Source: Candidatus Korarchaeum sp. (GTDB lineage Archaea > Korarchaeota > Korarchaeia > Korarchaeales > Korarchaeaceae). Taken from it: a DNA stretch of 64,000 nt. The notes under the pieces were generated by a model that saw only the letters and a program-made list of their open reading frames with translations, ran no database searches and was not told where the DNA came from. The translations under genes and the position numbers were made by a program. Location of the stretch: the NCBI GenBank assembly GCA_038888615.1, contig JAWAID010000001.1, positions 62,001 to 126,000 on the forward strand, in the 5' to 3' direction. Positions 25,778 through 34,367 of the stretch are shown here, in pieces; position 1 is the first letter of the stretch; every line of letters starts with the position of its first letter.

Positions 25778-27325
25778 TCATTCCCAAGGGATCCTCCTCG
25801 ACCCCCTTCTCGCGTAACTCCTGTAGTCCCTGTAGTGATACCTAGGGCTAGCGCTTCTCCTTTCCCTAACTTGATCTCTCTTGACCACTATCCTCCTCGG
25901 TGAACTCGCTCTTTCGACGAAGCTGTTCCTTCTCGAGTCCCTGAATGCTAGGTAACTAGCTAGGAGAACTATAGATGCTCCGGCGCCTGCAGTAACCCAT
26001 ATGTTATCGAAACCCAGCCAGGAAACTGCAGCAGAAGCGAGCTTCTCGGGGAGCTTCACCGTGATCCTCTCGCTCACCCAATCCGACCATGCGCCCTCAT
26101 TATCCCTCACCCTGAAGCTCACGGTGTAATTCCCGCTCTTTGAATAAGTGTAGTTGATGTACCTGTGAGGAATCGAGTTTCCCTCAAGCTCCCCAGTGAA
26201 GGTCTTTCCATCGCCCATCCTCCACTCGTAAGCCACTACCTGGCCATCCGGATCTACTCCCATCCCTTGAAAGAGGAAAGATGCCCCATCGGAGCTCTTT
26301 ATGGATACAATAGAAGCCTGTGGCGGCTTATTCCCCTTGATAGCTATACTAACTGTGTAGTAAGGAGACTCAAGGCCCTTTGAATCTTTCGCCTTCACTT
26401 TAACCGTGTAAGCCCCTTCCTTAGGATAGGAGTACTTCATCTCCGCACCGCCACCCTTCACAGTACCGTCACCGAAGTCCCATGTGTAGGCAGTGATGGG
26501 GTCACCGTCCGGATCGTATGCCGAGGCCCTGAAGGATATCACAGTACCGGGAGCCGGTTCCTGAGGGTTATAGGTTACTGAGGTGACTACAGGTGCCCTA
26601 TTCTGGATCTTAGTCACCGTGGTCTCTGACCTAACGTAGACCTTGGCTGAAGCGTCGTTCGAGGTCCCTCCCTTATCGTCCACTACCCTAACGGTGACCG
26701 TGTAGACCCCTTCTCTTGAGTAAGTATGCGTTACCTTCGTCAGATTAGCGCCCTGCTGCTTACTCCCGTCACCGAAGTCCCAGTAAAAGGTGGTTATGCG
26801 ACCGTCGGGATCCGATGCTTGCGCTGAAAACTTCACAGTTTCTCCTGGCTTGGCTGGGTTTGGCTGCACATCCTCCAGCTCCACTAATGGTGGGACATTC
26901 TCCCTCTTTACGGTTACGAGTAGGGTGGTTTTATCCTTAATGTTAAGTATATCGCTAACCTCTACATTGACCGTGTACTGCCTGTAATCTTTGTAGGTAT
27001 GAGATACGGTTAGCTCGTAGTAATAGTAGGTGACGCCGCCTTCCTTCGTCTCATTCACCTTGACCCATCCGCTCAAATAGTCCCGCTTTTCACCGTCACC
27101 GAAGTCCCATCTAACTACCCTGATACCTCCACTGAACTCGTCATCCTTTATCAGTGCCGTGAAGTACACGGTCGTGCCTCTCACAACGTAAACCACGTTA
27201 ACTACCTTGGGGGGTTTGTTCTGCGAAGTATCGACGGCCTCGCAACCGGTACCTGCCGAAGCATTTATCGTCGCTAGCATAATTAAAGCTAGGCTCATGG
27301 CAACCAGTATTTTCGTTGCTTCCAT
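25778..27325 (-). CDS. PKD-repeat surface protein with C-terminal membrane anchor
   Basis: 515 residues. Signal peptide (residues 1-25), then four PKD-type immunoglobulin-like repeats, roughly 35-130, 137-230, 240-325 and 330-425, each containing the YDW/WDFGDG signature (four copies: RWDFGDG, YWDFGDG, TWDFGDG and the variant EWRMGDG) and a closing Y-T-V strand. A single hydrophobic segment lies near 440-460, followed by a basic Arg/Tyr/Ser tail of about 55 residues that should face the cytoplasm. Probably an S-layer-associated or adhesion protein. GTTTATTTA at 27350-27358 supports a leaderless start. Confidence 0.8.
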   Translation of the reverse strand: MEATKILVAMSLALIMLATINASAGTGCEAVDTSQNKPPKVVNVVYVVRGTTVYFTALIKDDEFSGGIRVVRWDFGDGEKRDYLSGWVKVNETKEGGVTYYYYELTVSHTYKDYRQYTVNVEVSDILNIKDKTTLLVTVKRENVPPLVELEDVQPNPAKPGETVKFSAQASDPDGRITTFYWDFGDGSKQQGANLTKVTHTYSREGVYTVTVRVVDDKGGTSNDASAKVYVRSETTVTKIQNRAPVVTSVTYNPQEPAPGTVISFRASAYDPDGDPITAYTWDFGDGTVKGGGAEMKYSYPKEGAYTVKVKAKDSKGLESPYYTVSIAIKGNKPPQASIVSIKSSDGASFLFQGMGVDPDGQVVAYEWRMGDGKTFTGELEGNSIPHRYINYTYSKSGNYTVSFRVRDNEGAWSDWVSERITVKLPEKLASAAVSWLGFDNIWVTAGAGASIVLLASYLAFRDSRRNSFVERASSPRRIVVKRDQVRERRSASPRYHYRDYRSYARRGSRRIPWE

Positions 27326-27349
27326 CGGCGAGTATCCCCAAGACCACCT

Positions 27350-27358
27350 AAATAAACG
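27350..27358 (-). promoter_or_regulatory. TATA box for the PKD-repeat protein gene
   Basis: On the minus strand GTTTATTTA is centred about 29 bases before ATG 27325, with no ribosome-binding site in between, consistent with leaderless transcription. Confidence 0.55.
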
Positions 27359-27414
27359 TTTCAGGCTCTATTCCTTAACTTACCAATGCAACCGTTTCAT
27401 CGGACGTAATTTCC

Positions 27415-27575
27415 ATATCATAGAAATATAGTAAACGTTATTAATTCATCAAGAAATTTATAAATTTTTTATAAACAAAAAACAAAAAAATATTTAGAAA
27501 TATAATATATTTTCGATAATAATATTAAGAATAACTTAAGTTTAAAGAAATTAAAATAAACTCCATGAAAATCAT
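27415..27575. other. Strongly A/T-rich intergenic tract
   Basis: About 160 bases between the PKD gene promoter and the end of the Mrp ATPase gene are made almost only of A and T, including TTTATAAATTTTTTATAAAC and several T-runs that could end the minus-strand Mrp transcript. Composition is unlike the roughly balanced G+C of the rest of the window. No repeat unit, small gene or origin-specific motif was recognised. Confidence 0.5.
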
Positions 27576-27585
27576 GAAGTGCTCC

Positions 27586-28395
27586 CTAGCCCAACTGCTT
27601 AAGCAGAAGATCCGCTATTTCGCTAAATGCCTTAGCTACTGGGCTTTCGCTATGCTCCAAGGTCACGAGCTTACCTTCATCGGTGAGCTCCGCTACCCTC
27701 GGGTCCATAGGTATCTCCCCTAGGAAGGGTACCTCTTCCTCCTCCGCGAGTCCCCTACCTCCCCCCTCACCGAATATCCTCACCTTCTTATTGTCGCACA
27801 CGAAGTAGCTCATGTTCTCGATCAACCCCAGCACCCTTATGTTCATCACCTTGGCCATCCTTATAGCTCTCCTCACATCCATCAGAGCTATTCTCTGGGG
27901 TGTCGTAACTATGACTATACCGTCGAGAGGGATCAGTTGCATCACGCTAAGCGGTTCATCTCCAGTACCAGGGGGGAGATCTACTATCAGAAAGTCCAGA
28001 TCCCCCCAATTAACGTTCTCAACTAGTTCCTTGATGGCCCTCGCTTTCAAAGGTCCTCTCCATATTACTGCATCCTCATCGCCGATCATTAGACCTAAAG
28101 ATACAACTTTTATCCCTAGAGGTCCATCTGCTGGTATTATTTTATCATTTTCTACGGTTAACTGAGAACCGAGGAGCCCAACGGCCCCGGGGACGTTTGG
28201 TCCAGTCAGATCGGCGTCAAGCAACCCTACCGAGTGACCTCTCTTGGCGAGCTCAGCTGCCATGTTGACTGAGACCGTAGTCTTCCCGACCCCTCCCTTC
28301 CCACTCATCACCGCTATCTTCCTCCTGATCCTCGCTAGGCTATCTGGGAGTTCGCTTCGATTGACCGTAGTCAAGGGAATCACCGAGGAGCCCAA
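27586..28395 (-). CDS. Mrp/Nbp35-type P-loop ATPase (Fe-S carrier family)
   Basis: 269 residues. Deviant Walker A MSGKGGVGKTT near residue 31, LLDADLTGPN, LIVDLPPGTGD and a C-terminal EIPMDPRVAELTDEGK segment identify the Mrp/Nbp35/ApbC family, which assembles and transfers [4Fe-4S] clusters. The CPxC motif that bridges the cluster in most members is not present; the corresponding place reads FVCDNKKVRIFGEGGG with a single Cys. The ATPase core is intact, so function may be altered or use other ligands. Confidence 0.85.
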   Translation of the reverse strand: MGSSVIPLTTVNRSELPDSLARIRRKIAVMSGKGGVGKTTVSVNMAAELAKRGHSVGLLDADLTGPNVPGAVGLLGSQLTVENDKIIPADGPLGIKVVSLGLMIGDEDAVIWRGPLKARAIKELVENVNWGDLDFLIVDLPPGTGDEPLSVMQLIPLDGIVIVTTPQRIALMDVRRAIRMAKVMNIRVLGLIENMSYFVCDNKKVRIFGEGGGRGLAEEEEVPFLGEIPMDPRVAELTDEGKLVTLEHSESPVAKAFSEIADLLLKQLG

Positions 28396-28717
28396 TTCTG
28401 CTCTCCTTTAATAATCTCGATCTCGAACCGTTTCCCATCCTAGGTTTTCGTAGGTTCTCCTGGGACGGGTTGTGCCTCTGTCCGCGGTTCACCGCAGCTA
28501 CCAGCCGCTCCGCACGGGGCATGGGCACCCTTCGAACGGCATGGGGCTCACACCCCAGTTTGAGTGCTAGTTTCATGCTCCTATCACGTCTCTATCCGCT
28601 AATAGATCACACCTACCGCGCCACAGACCTCTCTGGTGGTAGTACCTCTCCAACACCCATACCGTTATAAAAATTCTTAAATTGACGAACTTTACTTAAC
28701 GGAACGGTCCTAACGGC
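28396..28717 (-). other. Non-coding gap with hairpins, possible structured RNA
   Basis: About 320 bases upstream of the Mrp gene. Read on the minus strand, an ATTTTTATAA element (28665-28674) is followed by GC-rich inverted repeats: CCAC-AGA/TCT-GTGG near 28620-28640, TGGGG/CCCCA near 28545-28560, GCGG-TGAA-CCGC near 28482-28495, and GGAC-13 nt-GTCC near 28462-28482. A 78-codon frame crosses it but overlaps the ATPase start and resembles no family I know. Could be a small structured RNA or a long leader; the RNase P signature GAAAGTCC is absent. Confidence 0.35.
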
Positions 28718-29821
28718 TCACCTCAGGTAAAACCTGCCCAGTACGTAAGGAAGAGTCATCTTCCCCCTCACTCTCAACCCTATCGATATGAGCTGACCGT
28801 GCTTGAGTGGATAATCGATGACCTTCTTCCAAACACCGCCCTCCTGCACCCAGACCCCTCCTGGAGATCCCATATCGCTTATCCAGTACTCGCTACCCAC
28901 CCTCGATATCTCAACCCATCCCAGCGGAGGCCCGGGTGGGAGGAGCCTCTTACCGCCGAGCTCCTGAAGGCAGACATCGGCATTGCCCGTACCGCCCTGC
29001 CTCCTCTCCCTACCTATGGTTATCCTGGCCATCACGGGGATCACCTTGCCCTGTATGACGAGCCTAGGCCCCTCCCCTCGTGGGATCTTACTCCCCATAA
29101 GGCTCATGGCCATCTCCCTGGCACTCCCAAATCTCTCCCAAGGCTGTGGACTGAGCGATCTCTCCAGAACATGCTTGAGGTTCTCAGAGACGTTATTAGG
29201 AATCCTTATTTGTGAGAGATCCTCAGGAGGATCCTTTCCCGTCAACATGAAGAGAAGGAGGGCTCCAACCGAATATATATCTGACTCCGGTGATATCTCC
29301 CCTCTTAAGAATTCTGGAGCGCTCCATCCTACGGTACCGGCTAGTGCTCTGCTTCCGAACCTCCTAGCAACCCCCATATCCACTAGAACAGGATGAAGGG
29401 GCTCAGGGAGTATTATGTTCTCAGGTTTCACATCTCCATGGGCTATTCCGAGAGAATGTACCTTTTCCAGAGCTGAAAGACAGCCTAAGGCTATCCTTAT
29501 AGCATCACCCTGTGTAGCTATCCTTCCTGAGAATGCCTCCCTCAGCGTGGGACCCGGGACGTACTCCTCAACGAGCGCTGGGATGCTCCTTATCAGCTCT
29601 ATGAAAGCGGCTATGTTCTCATGGGGCACCGGCCTGGATACCTCCTCGAGTATCTCAGCCTCCTCCATCAGAAGGTACCTCGATAGTTCATCCCCCTTGG
29701 GGATCTTGATCACCACTAGGTCCCTCTCCCGTTTACCGAGGAATACCTTGGAGAACCCCCCCTCCCTCAGCATCCTTATCAATCTGTACTTATCTACCTT
29801 CCCGAGGTGCGGCTCAATCAT
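28718..29821 (-). CDS. Ser/Thr protein kinase with C-terminal FHA domain
   Basis: 367 residues. Kinase domain over about residues 12-240: LREGGFSKVFLG glycine loop, VVIKIP lysine, HGDVKPENI catalytic loop, DMG in place of DFG, and WSAPEFLRGEI. A forkhead-associated domain (about 255-360) follows with TIGR and a degenerate Ser/Asn loop. Eukaryote-like kinases with FHA modules act in phospho-signalling; the FHA should bind phospho-Thr. The gene overlaps the upstream FHA membrane protein by 4 bases, so kinase and likely partner are made together. Confidence 0.88.
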   Translation of the reverse strand: MIEPHLGKVDKYRLIRMLREGGFSKVFLGKRERDLVVIKIPKGDELSRYLLMEEAEILEEVSRPVPHENIAAFIELIRSIPALVEEYVPGPTLREAFSGRIATQGDAIRIALGCLSALEKVHSLGIAHGDVKPENIILPEPLHPVLVDMGVARRFGSRALAGTVGWSAPEFLRGEISPESDIYSVGALLLFMLTGKDPPEDLSQIRIPNNVSENLKHVLERSLSPQPWERFGSAREMAMSLMGSKIPRGEGPRLVIQGKVIPVMARITIGRERRQGGTGNADVCLQELGGKRLLPPGPPLGWVEISRVGSEYWISDMGSPGGVWVQEGGVWKKVIDYPLKHGQLISIGLRVRGKMTLPYVLGRFYLR

Positions 29822-30873
29822 ATCTCGGGGACACCCAGATCCTCCGCTTCTAGAGAGAACCTGAGCCTGACCACCTCGGCCACATCTATCACGGAACCGT
29901 TGGTTAACTTAACGTACTCCCCTCTTCCTAACTTGTTACCATTCACCCAGGTGCCATTGAGGCTCCCTAGGTCCCTTATGAAGAACCCCTCCCTAGTCCC
30001 CTTGATCTCGAAGTGCCTCCTCGATATGTAGTCGAGGTCCTCCTCGGGGACGTAGCCTAAGAAGTCCCTCCTGCCGAACATCCTGACACCGAGCTCTAGT
30101 TCTATAGCGAGTCCACTAGGTCCTAGGAGTTTTGCCCTTACCTCCTTTGGCTTAGGAGGGATTCTCTCGAGTCTCTCCATGTCAAGCCTTCCCCTCGTAG
30201 GAGGTAGCTCCCGCTCTAAGACCCTAGGTCTAGGAGGAGCTTCTTTTTCCTCCTCCGGGAGCTCCACTTGCTCCTCCTCAACGACCTCTATTCCCGATTT
30301 AATCAGTTTCGTCAGTGAGAGCATTAGGATAAGGGAGCCCAGTGCGGCCATCGATGAGCCGAAGGTAGGATAACCAGCTATGACTATGAACGGGGGTGGT
30401 ATCAGCAAGATGGATCCTAGCTTCATTACCCTCGACCCCACCGAGGAGCCTAATCTCAGGAGGGAGTACGCTACCAGGATCCCCAGCGATGCGAAGAGGA
30501 TCGCCATGAGTAGGAGGATCGGTCTCCCCAATAGGGCATCTACACCTGGAGTAAGGCTCTGAAGGTCCTCGTAAGTATATGAGAACCCTAGTATCGCGAA
30601 GAAGATCGTAGTTGGGAGTAAATACTTCACCAACCTCTTCAGGATGCAGAAGATTCCGCCCAAAGTACTACAGAGGTCTTTCAATCCCCTCAGGGCGAGG
30701 GCATAAGATAGGGTGGCGAGGGCAGCCGATGAAAGCATGGACGGGAGCCCGAGGTCATAGTCCACCAACCTTCCTTGGGCTTCCATCAGTATCAGGGCGA
30801 CTTGGGATAGGAGCAGAGGTATTAGTGAGAGCCGGAGCTTCTTCAAGCCTGATGTCAGCTCGTCCATACTCAT
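29818..30873 (-). CDS. Multi-pass membrane protein with cytoplasmic FHA domain
   Basis: 351 residues from ATG 30873, chosen because an A/T-rich element (30893-30904) lies about 25 bases upstream. Six or so hydrophobic segments occupy the first half, followed by an acidic/proline linker (EEEQVELPEEEKEAPPRPR) and a C-terminal FHA domain (about residues 265-345) with MFGRRDF, SRRHFEI and LNGTWVNG, all classic FHA residues. Likely a membrane receptor or scaffold recognised by phosphorylation through the adjacent kinase. Confidence 0.8.
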   Translation of the reverse strand: MSMDELTSGLKKLRLSLIPLLLSQVALILMEAQGRLVDYDLGLPSMLSSAALATLSYALALRGLKDLCSTLGGIFCILKRLVKYLLPTTIFFAILGFSYTYEDLQSLTPGVDALLGRPILLLMAILFASLGILVAYSLLRLGSSVGSRVMKLGSILLIPPPFIVIAGYPTFGSSMAALGSLILMLSLTKLIKSGIEVVEEEQVELPEEEKEAPPRPRVLERELPPTRGRLDMERLERIPPKPKEVRAKLLGPSGLAIELELGVRMFGRRDFLGYVPEEDLDYISRRHFEIKGTREGFFIRDLGSLNGTWVNGNKLGRGEYVKLTNGSVIDVAEVVRLRFSLEAEDLGVPEI

Positions 30874-30892
30874 CCCGCTTACGGGAAAAGTT

Positions 30893-30904
30893 AAGTAAAT
30901 AAAT
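30893..30904. promoter_or_regulatory. Bidirectional TATA element AAGTAAATAAAT
   Basis: Lies between the divergent FHA membrane protein (ATG 30873) and the B12-type radical SAM gene (TTG 30929, preceded by GAGGTG). Spacing to both starts fits archaeal promoters. Confidence 0.5.
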
Positions 30905-30928
30905 CTCACTGCCAGCGAGGTGTGAAAC

Positions 30929-32608
30929 TTGAAGCTGGACCTAGCCCTGATCCACCCTCCCAGCGTCTACGACTTCAGGAGGGCATTCTCTTACGCTTAC
31001 ATGATCAGCGAGGTTATCCCCTCAAGCTACGTATTCGATATGATACCTTATGGATTCTTAACGATCGCGACTTACTTGGAGAGGCATGGGTTCGATGTAG
31101 CGGTCTTCAATCTGGCTGCTAAGATGCTGAGAGATGAGCGTTTCGATGTGGAGAGCTACCTGAGGGGATTGGAAGCTGATGCATTCGGCATAGACCTTCA
31201 TTGGATGGTTCACGCTCAGGGGGCGATAGAGATAGCTAGGATCATCAAAAAGCACCATCCCGATAGCAAAGTGATCCTGGGAGGATTATCCTCCACAATC
31301 TTCAGGCGCGAGATAATGGGCTCATACCCCTTCATAGATGCGATAATCATGGGGGATAGCGGGGAGCTACCCCTCCTCAGGTACATGGAGGAGGGTCCGG
31401 AGGGAGCCCCCAACATCATCTGGAGGGAGGGAGTCAGGATCAGGGAGAACCCCATTAGCTGGGTTCCCGATTCCCTGGATGACTTCCAAATAGATCATGA
31501 GTTCCTCCTGAGGAACTTGAGGAGGACCAGGGATCTGGCGCTTAGCTCCCCGTTCGCTTCCTTTCGAGAGGCCCCTATAGCGGGTATCATAACGATGAAG
31601 GGATGCCCCTTCGATTGCCTCACTTGCGGAGGATCGAGGTACGCTTATAAGAACTGCTTCATGAGGAGCAGGTTAGCTAAGAAGTCTCCTGAGGCCATAG
31701 TTGAGGAGGTCGAGGGTATATCTAAAATATCGACGATGCCCATCTTCTTCGTAGGGGATCTCAGGGTAGGAGGTATCGGTGGGCTGGAGAGGATATCAAA
31801 GCTCCTGAGGGATCTTGACCTTGAGAACGAGCTCATCTTTGAGTTCTTCACCCCGCCCTCGAGGGAGGTCCTGAGGATCCTGAGAGGGGCCTCCCACACT
31901 ATCTACCTTCAGATATCACCGGAGAGCCCATTTGAGGATGTCAGAAGAGCCTTTGGAAGGCCATATACGAACTCCTCACTTGAAAAGATGGTTAAGTATT
32001 CTGATGAACTTGATTTCGCTAGATTAGACCTTTACTTCATGATGGGTCTCCCCCTACAGACTAGGGATCACGGTGTCAAGGTCGCTGAGTACTTCAGGAG
32101 GATGAGGGGGCTAGCGAGAAACGTGGATTCCTTCATCTCCCCCCTAGCTCCCTTCATAGATCCTGGGAGCAGGGCCTTCTCGGATCCTGAGAGATACGGC
32201 TACAGGTTGCTGCTTAAGGGGTTCGAGGAACACAGGAGGGCTCTGATCGTGAGCCACTGGATGCACTCCCTCAACTACGAGACGGGTTGGATGAGCAGGA
32301 AGGAGATCGTTGAGGCCACTTTAGATGGTTATGAAGCTCTCTTGACTGAGAAGAATGCCAATGGGATGATAGATGAGCAGGCCTATGAGCTAGCGATCGA
32401 GAGGATAAGGCTAGATAGGGAGATCATGAGGAGAATTGAGAGAGGATCTCCTATCGACGATCTGAGGGAGAGGATGAGGGTGCTAGCGAGCGAGTACGAT
32501 GCTTCGGTGAAGAAGGGTTTGTCCTTATACCCGACCGAGAGTCTCACTGGGAGGATCAGGAACCCCATAGTCAGAACTCTCTTAAGGGCGATCCTGATCA
32601 GAGAATAG
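30929..32608 (+). CDS. B12-binding-domain radical SAM protein (Ta0216-like)
   Basis: 559 residues. N-terminal cobalamin-binding-type Rossmann region (GFLTIATYLERHGFDVAVFN; GIDLHWMVHAQGA; VILGGLSSTIF), then a radical SAM barrel with CPFDCLTCGG Cys motif near residue 233, ITMKG just before it, and a long C-terminal helical part. The family resembles the uncharacterised archaeal Ta0216-type proteins; members of this class often methylate unactivated carbons. Start is TTG behind GAGGTG. The 3' end overlaps the convergent radical SAM gene by 27 bases. Confidence 0.75.
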   Translation: MKLDLALIHPPSVYDFRRAFSYAYMISEVIPSSYVFDMIPYGFLTIATYLERHGFDVAVFNLAAKMLRDERFDVESYLRGLEADAFGIDLHWMVHAQGAIEIARIIKKHHPDSKVILGGLSSTIFRREIMGSYPFIDAIIMGDSGELPLLRYMEEGPEGAPNIIWREGVRIRENPISWVPDSLDDFQIDHEFLLRNLRRTRDLALSSPFASFREAPIAGIITMKGCPFDCLTCGGSRYAYKNCFMRSRLAKKSPEAIVEEVEGISKISTMPIFFVGDLRVGGIGGLERISKLLRDLDLENELIFEFFTPPSREVLRILRGASHTIYLQISPESPFEDVRRAFGRPYTNSSLEKMVKYSDELDFARLDLYFMMGLPLQTRDHGVKVAEYFRRMRGLARNVDSFISPLAPFIDPGSRAFSDPERYGYRLLLKGFEEHRRALIVSHWMHSLNYETGWMSRKEIVEATLDGYEALLTEKNANGMIDEQAYELAIERIRLDREIMRRIERGSPIDDLRERMRVLASEYDASVKKGLSLYPTESLTGRIRNPIVRTLLRAILIRE

Positions 32609-33424
32609 AGGTATCATCTCCTCGGGGATAGAGCAGCAAGCCATTACCTTCCTCAGACTCAGGGAATAGTGTGGGTTCGCTATCCTATCCACCACTCCTA
32701 GGAGCTTGAGATCGTACTCTCGCCTCAACCAAGGGGCCCTCATGCATCCTAGGCTCACCCTCGATACCCTGCCGATCAGCTCAGCTGCCCTCCTCATGTA
32801 CTCGGGGGAGGGAGGCTTCTCCCCCTGAAGCTCGGTCCCTGCTGTTGGGATGAAGCCCAGTAGCACAGCCCTTCTAACTCCTGATCCCCTCAGAACATCT
32901 GAGTAATGGCTTAGCTTGTCCTCCTTAGATCCAGGTAGTCCCAGGATCACGTGAGGGACTACTTCCGCAGGCTCGCTCAGGAGGTACTCCATTCCTCTTA
33001 CGTAATCCTCAGGGGTCAAGTCAAGTCCTTTAGATACTCTTATAGAATCCTCGTCCAGGATCAGCTCGTAGTCAACTATATCTATTCCTATCTTCCCAAG
33101 TTCCTCCGCTTCCTTCCTATTTAGAGGACCCGTATGGACACTGACCAGGAACCCCATCCTCTTGATCTCCCTGATGGCTCCTGAGAAGGGAATCAACGGG
33201 AGCTTACCTTCCCTACTGAAGCCCCCGCTTATGAGGATCCCCCTCACCCCTTCCCTCCAAAGCTTCCTTCCGAGCTTAAGGAGTCCCTCGGGGCTCTCAA
33301 CGCTGAGCATCCCCCCTAACCACTTCCCCCCACACATCGGACAGTTGAGTTGACATGATCTTCCGGTTATGCTGATCTCAGCGAATCTCCCCTTAGGGAA
33401 GAAGCCTGAAGTAGTCAACTGCAA
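32582..33424 (-). CDS. Radical SAM protein, LipS1-like
   Basis: 280 residues with EISITGRSCQLNCPMCGGKW near the N-terminus (CxxxCxxC), then GILISGGFSREGKLPL, VSVHTGPLN, VPHVILGLPG and a C-terminal FIPTAGTELQGEKPPSP segment. This order matches what I recall of the archaeal two-protein lipoyl synthase LipS1, which works with a second radical SAM protein (LipS2) to insert sulfur into octanoyl-lysine. The partner gene overlaps it by 32 bases just upstream. Biochemical role is inferred; no lipoate-bearing protein gene lies nearby. Confidence 0.5.
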   Translation of the reverse strand: MQLTTSGFFPKGRFAEISITGRSCQLNCPMCGGKWLGGMLSVESPEGLLKLGRKLWREGVRGILISGGFSREGKLPLIPFSGAIREIKRMGFLVSVHTGPLNRKEAEELGKIGIDIVDYELILDEDSIRVSKGLDLTPEDYVRGMEYLLSEPAEVVPHVILGLPGSKEDKLSHYSDVLRGSGVRRAVLLGFIPTAGTELQGEKPPSPEYMRRAAELIGRVSRVSLGCMRAPWLRREYDLKLLGVVDRIANPHYSLSLRKVMACCSIPEEMIPLFSDQDRP

Positions 33425-34307
33425 CTTCTAACTCCTTCCTCACCTTATCCCAGTTCCTCTCAAGGAGCTCAAGCGATGGGAAGTTGTAGTAATCACCTGC
33501 CGGACTCTCGTTGTAGAAGGGCCTATTGCAGCTGGGACAACCCGATGTCAGGAATGCCTCCTTGTAGTCGTCCGGGTCCATCGACTTTATCTCCCTCAGG
33601 GGTATGCCGTTCCTCAGGGAGTACGTCACCACCTGGAGGAACCTGTAGTAACCCACGGGAGGCCTGGCCTCATCCTGGAGGGGGGTCCCCGGAACGGGGG
33701 TGAACGCGAAGAGAGCGATACCACCTCCCCTCTCGTGAACGTACGAGATCGTCCTGAGAGCTTCCTCAGGGCTCTCGCCCAATCCCGCGATTGCATGGAC
33801 GTAGACGTTCCCATCACCGTAAACCTCGATGGATTTTTCGATGAACCTCATATATTGATCGAAGGAACCCGGTTTCCTCATTTCCTCAAAGACCCTCCTT
33901 GACATCGCATCTAATCCTATTCCCAGCATCTGAGAGACTCTTCTCAACTCCGACAACTCCTTATTGCCCATGGGATTCGTTGCAATCGATACGGGAACCT
34001 CGAAGAGGGATGCTACTTCAATTAGATCTTTCCAGAACATTTTTTTCAAGATTGATTGAATACAAATCCTCTCGAAATTCCGTTGAGCCTCTAAGACCGT
34101 ACTAAGATCGACCTCCGGCCAGCTGACCCTGGAGAGCTTCTCACTATTGAGCCACTGGGGGCAGAAGAGACAGCTCCCCAAGCACCTCCCGCTTATGAGG
34201 AGGTAGGCTGTCCTAGGGTGCTCCCTGGTCTTGACGCGCTCGAGCACACCCGCCTTAACGAGCGTCCCTATGGAAGCCCTCACCCTGGTGGTTCTCCCGA
34301 CACTCAC
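33393..34307 (-). CDS. Radical SAM protein, LipS2/biotin-synthase-like
   Basis: 304 residues. A short wHTH-like N-terminal stretch (residues 1-35) precedes AYLLISGRCLGSCLFCPQW with the CxxxCxxC motif, then VPVSIATNPMG, HAIAGLGESPEEALRTI and FAFTPVPGTPLQ, the biotin-synthase-like barrel features; a C-terminal CPSCNRPFYNE pair may bind a further cluster. With the downstream overlapping gene it resembles the archaeal LipS1/LipS2 lipoyl synthase pair. Alternatives are other BioB-like sulfur-insertion enzymes. Confidence 0.5.
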   Translation of the reverse strand: MSVGRTTRVRASIGTLVKAGVLERVKTREHPRTAYLLISGRCLGSCLFCPQWLNSEKLSRVSWPEVDLSTVLEAQRNFERICIQSILKKMFWKDLIEVASLFEVPVSIATNPMGNKELSELRRVSQMLGIGLDAMSRRVFEEMRKPGSFDQYMRFIEKSIEVYGDGNVYVHAIAGLGESPEEALRTISYVHERGGGIALFAFTPVPGTPLQDEARPPVGYYRFLQVVTYSLRNGIPLREIKSMDPDDYKEAFLTSGCPSCNRPFYNESPAGDYYNFPSLELLERNWDKVRKELEVAVDYFRLLP

Positions 34308-34367
34308 CGTCGGGTTACCTCTGATTAAGCTTTTAACTTTTAGTTCCTCAGTACTTCAGGTGTTCTC

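Noticed and set aside
28340..28576. 78-codon minus-strand frame in the Mrp upstream region
   Set aside because: It overlaps the Mrp start, resembles no known family and runs through strong hairpins, so structured RNA or leader is likelier.
28396..28717. RNase P RNA
   Set aside because: Considered for its hairpins, but the GAAAGTCC and ACAGAAA-type conserved blocks were not found.
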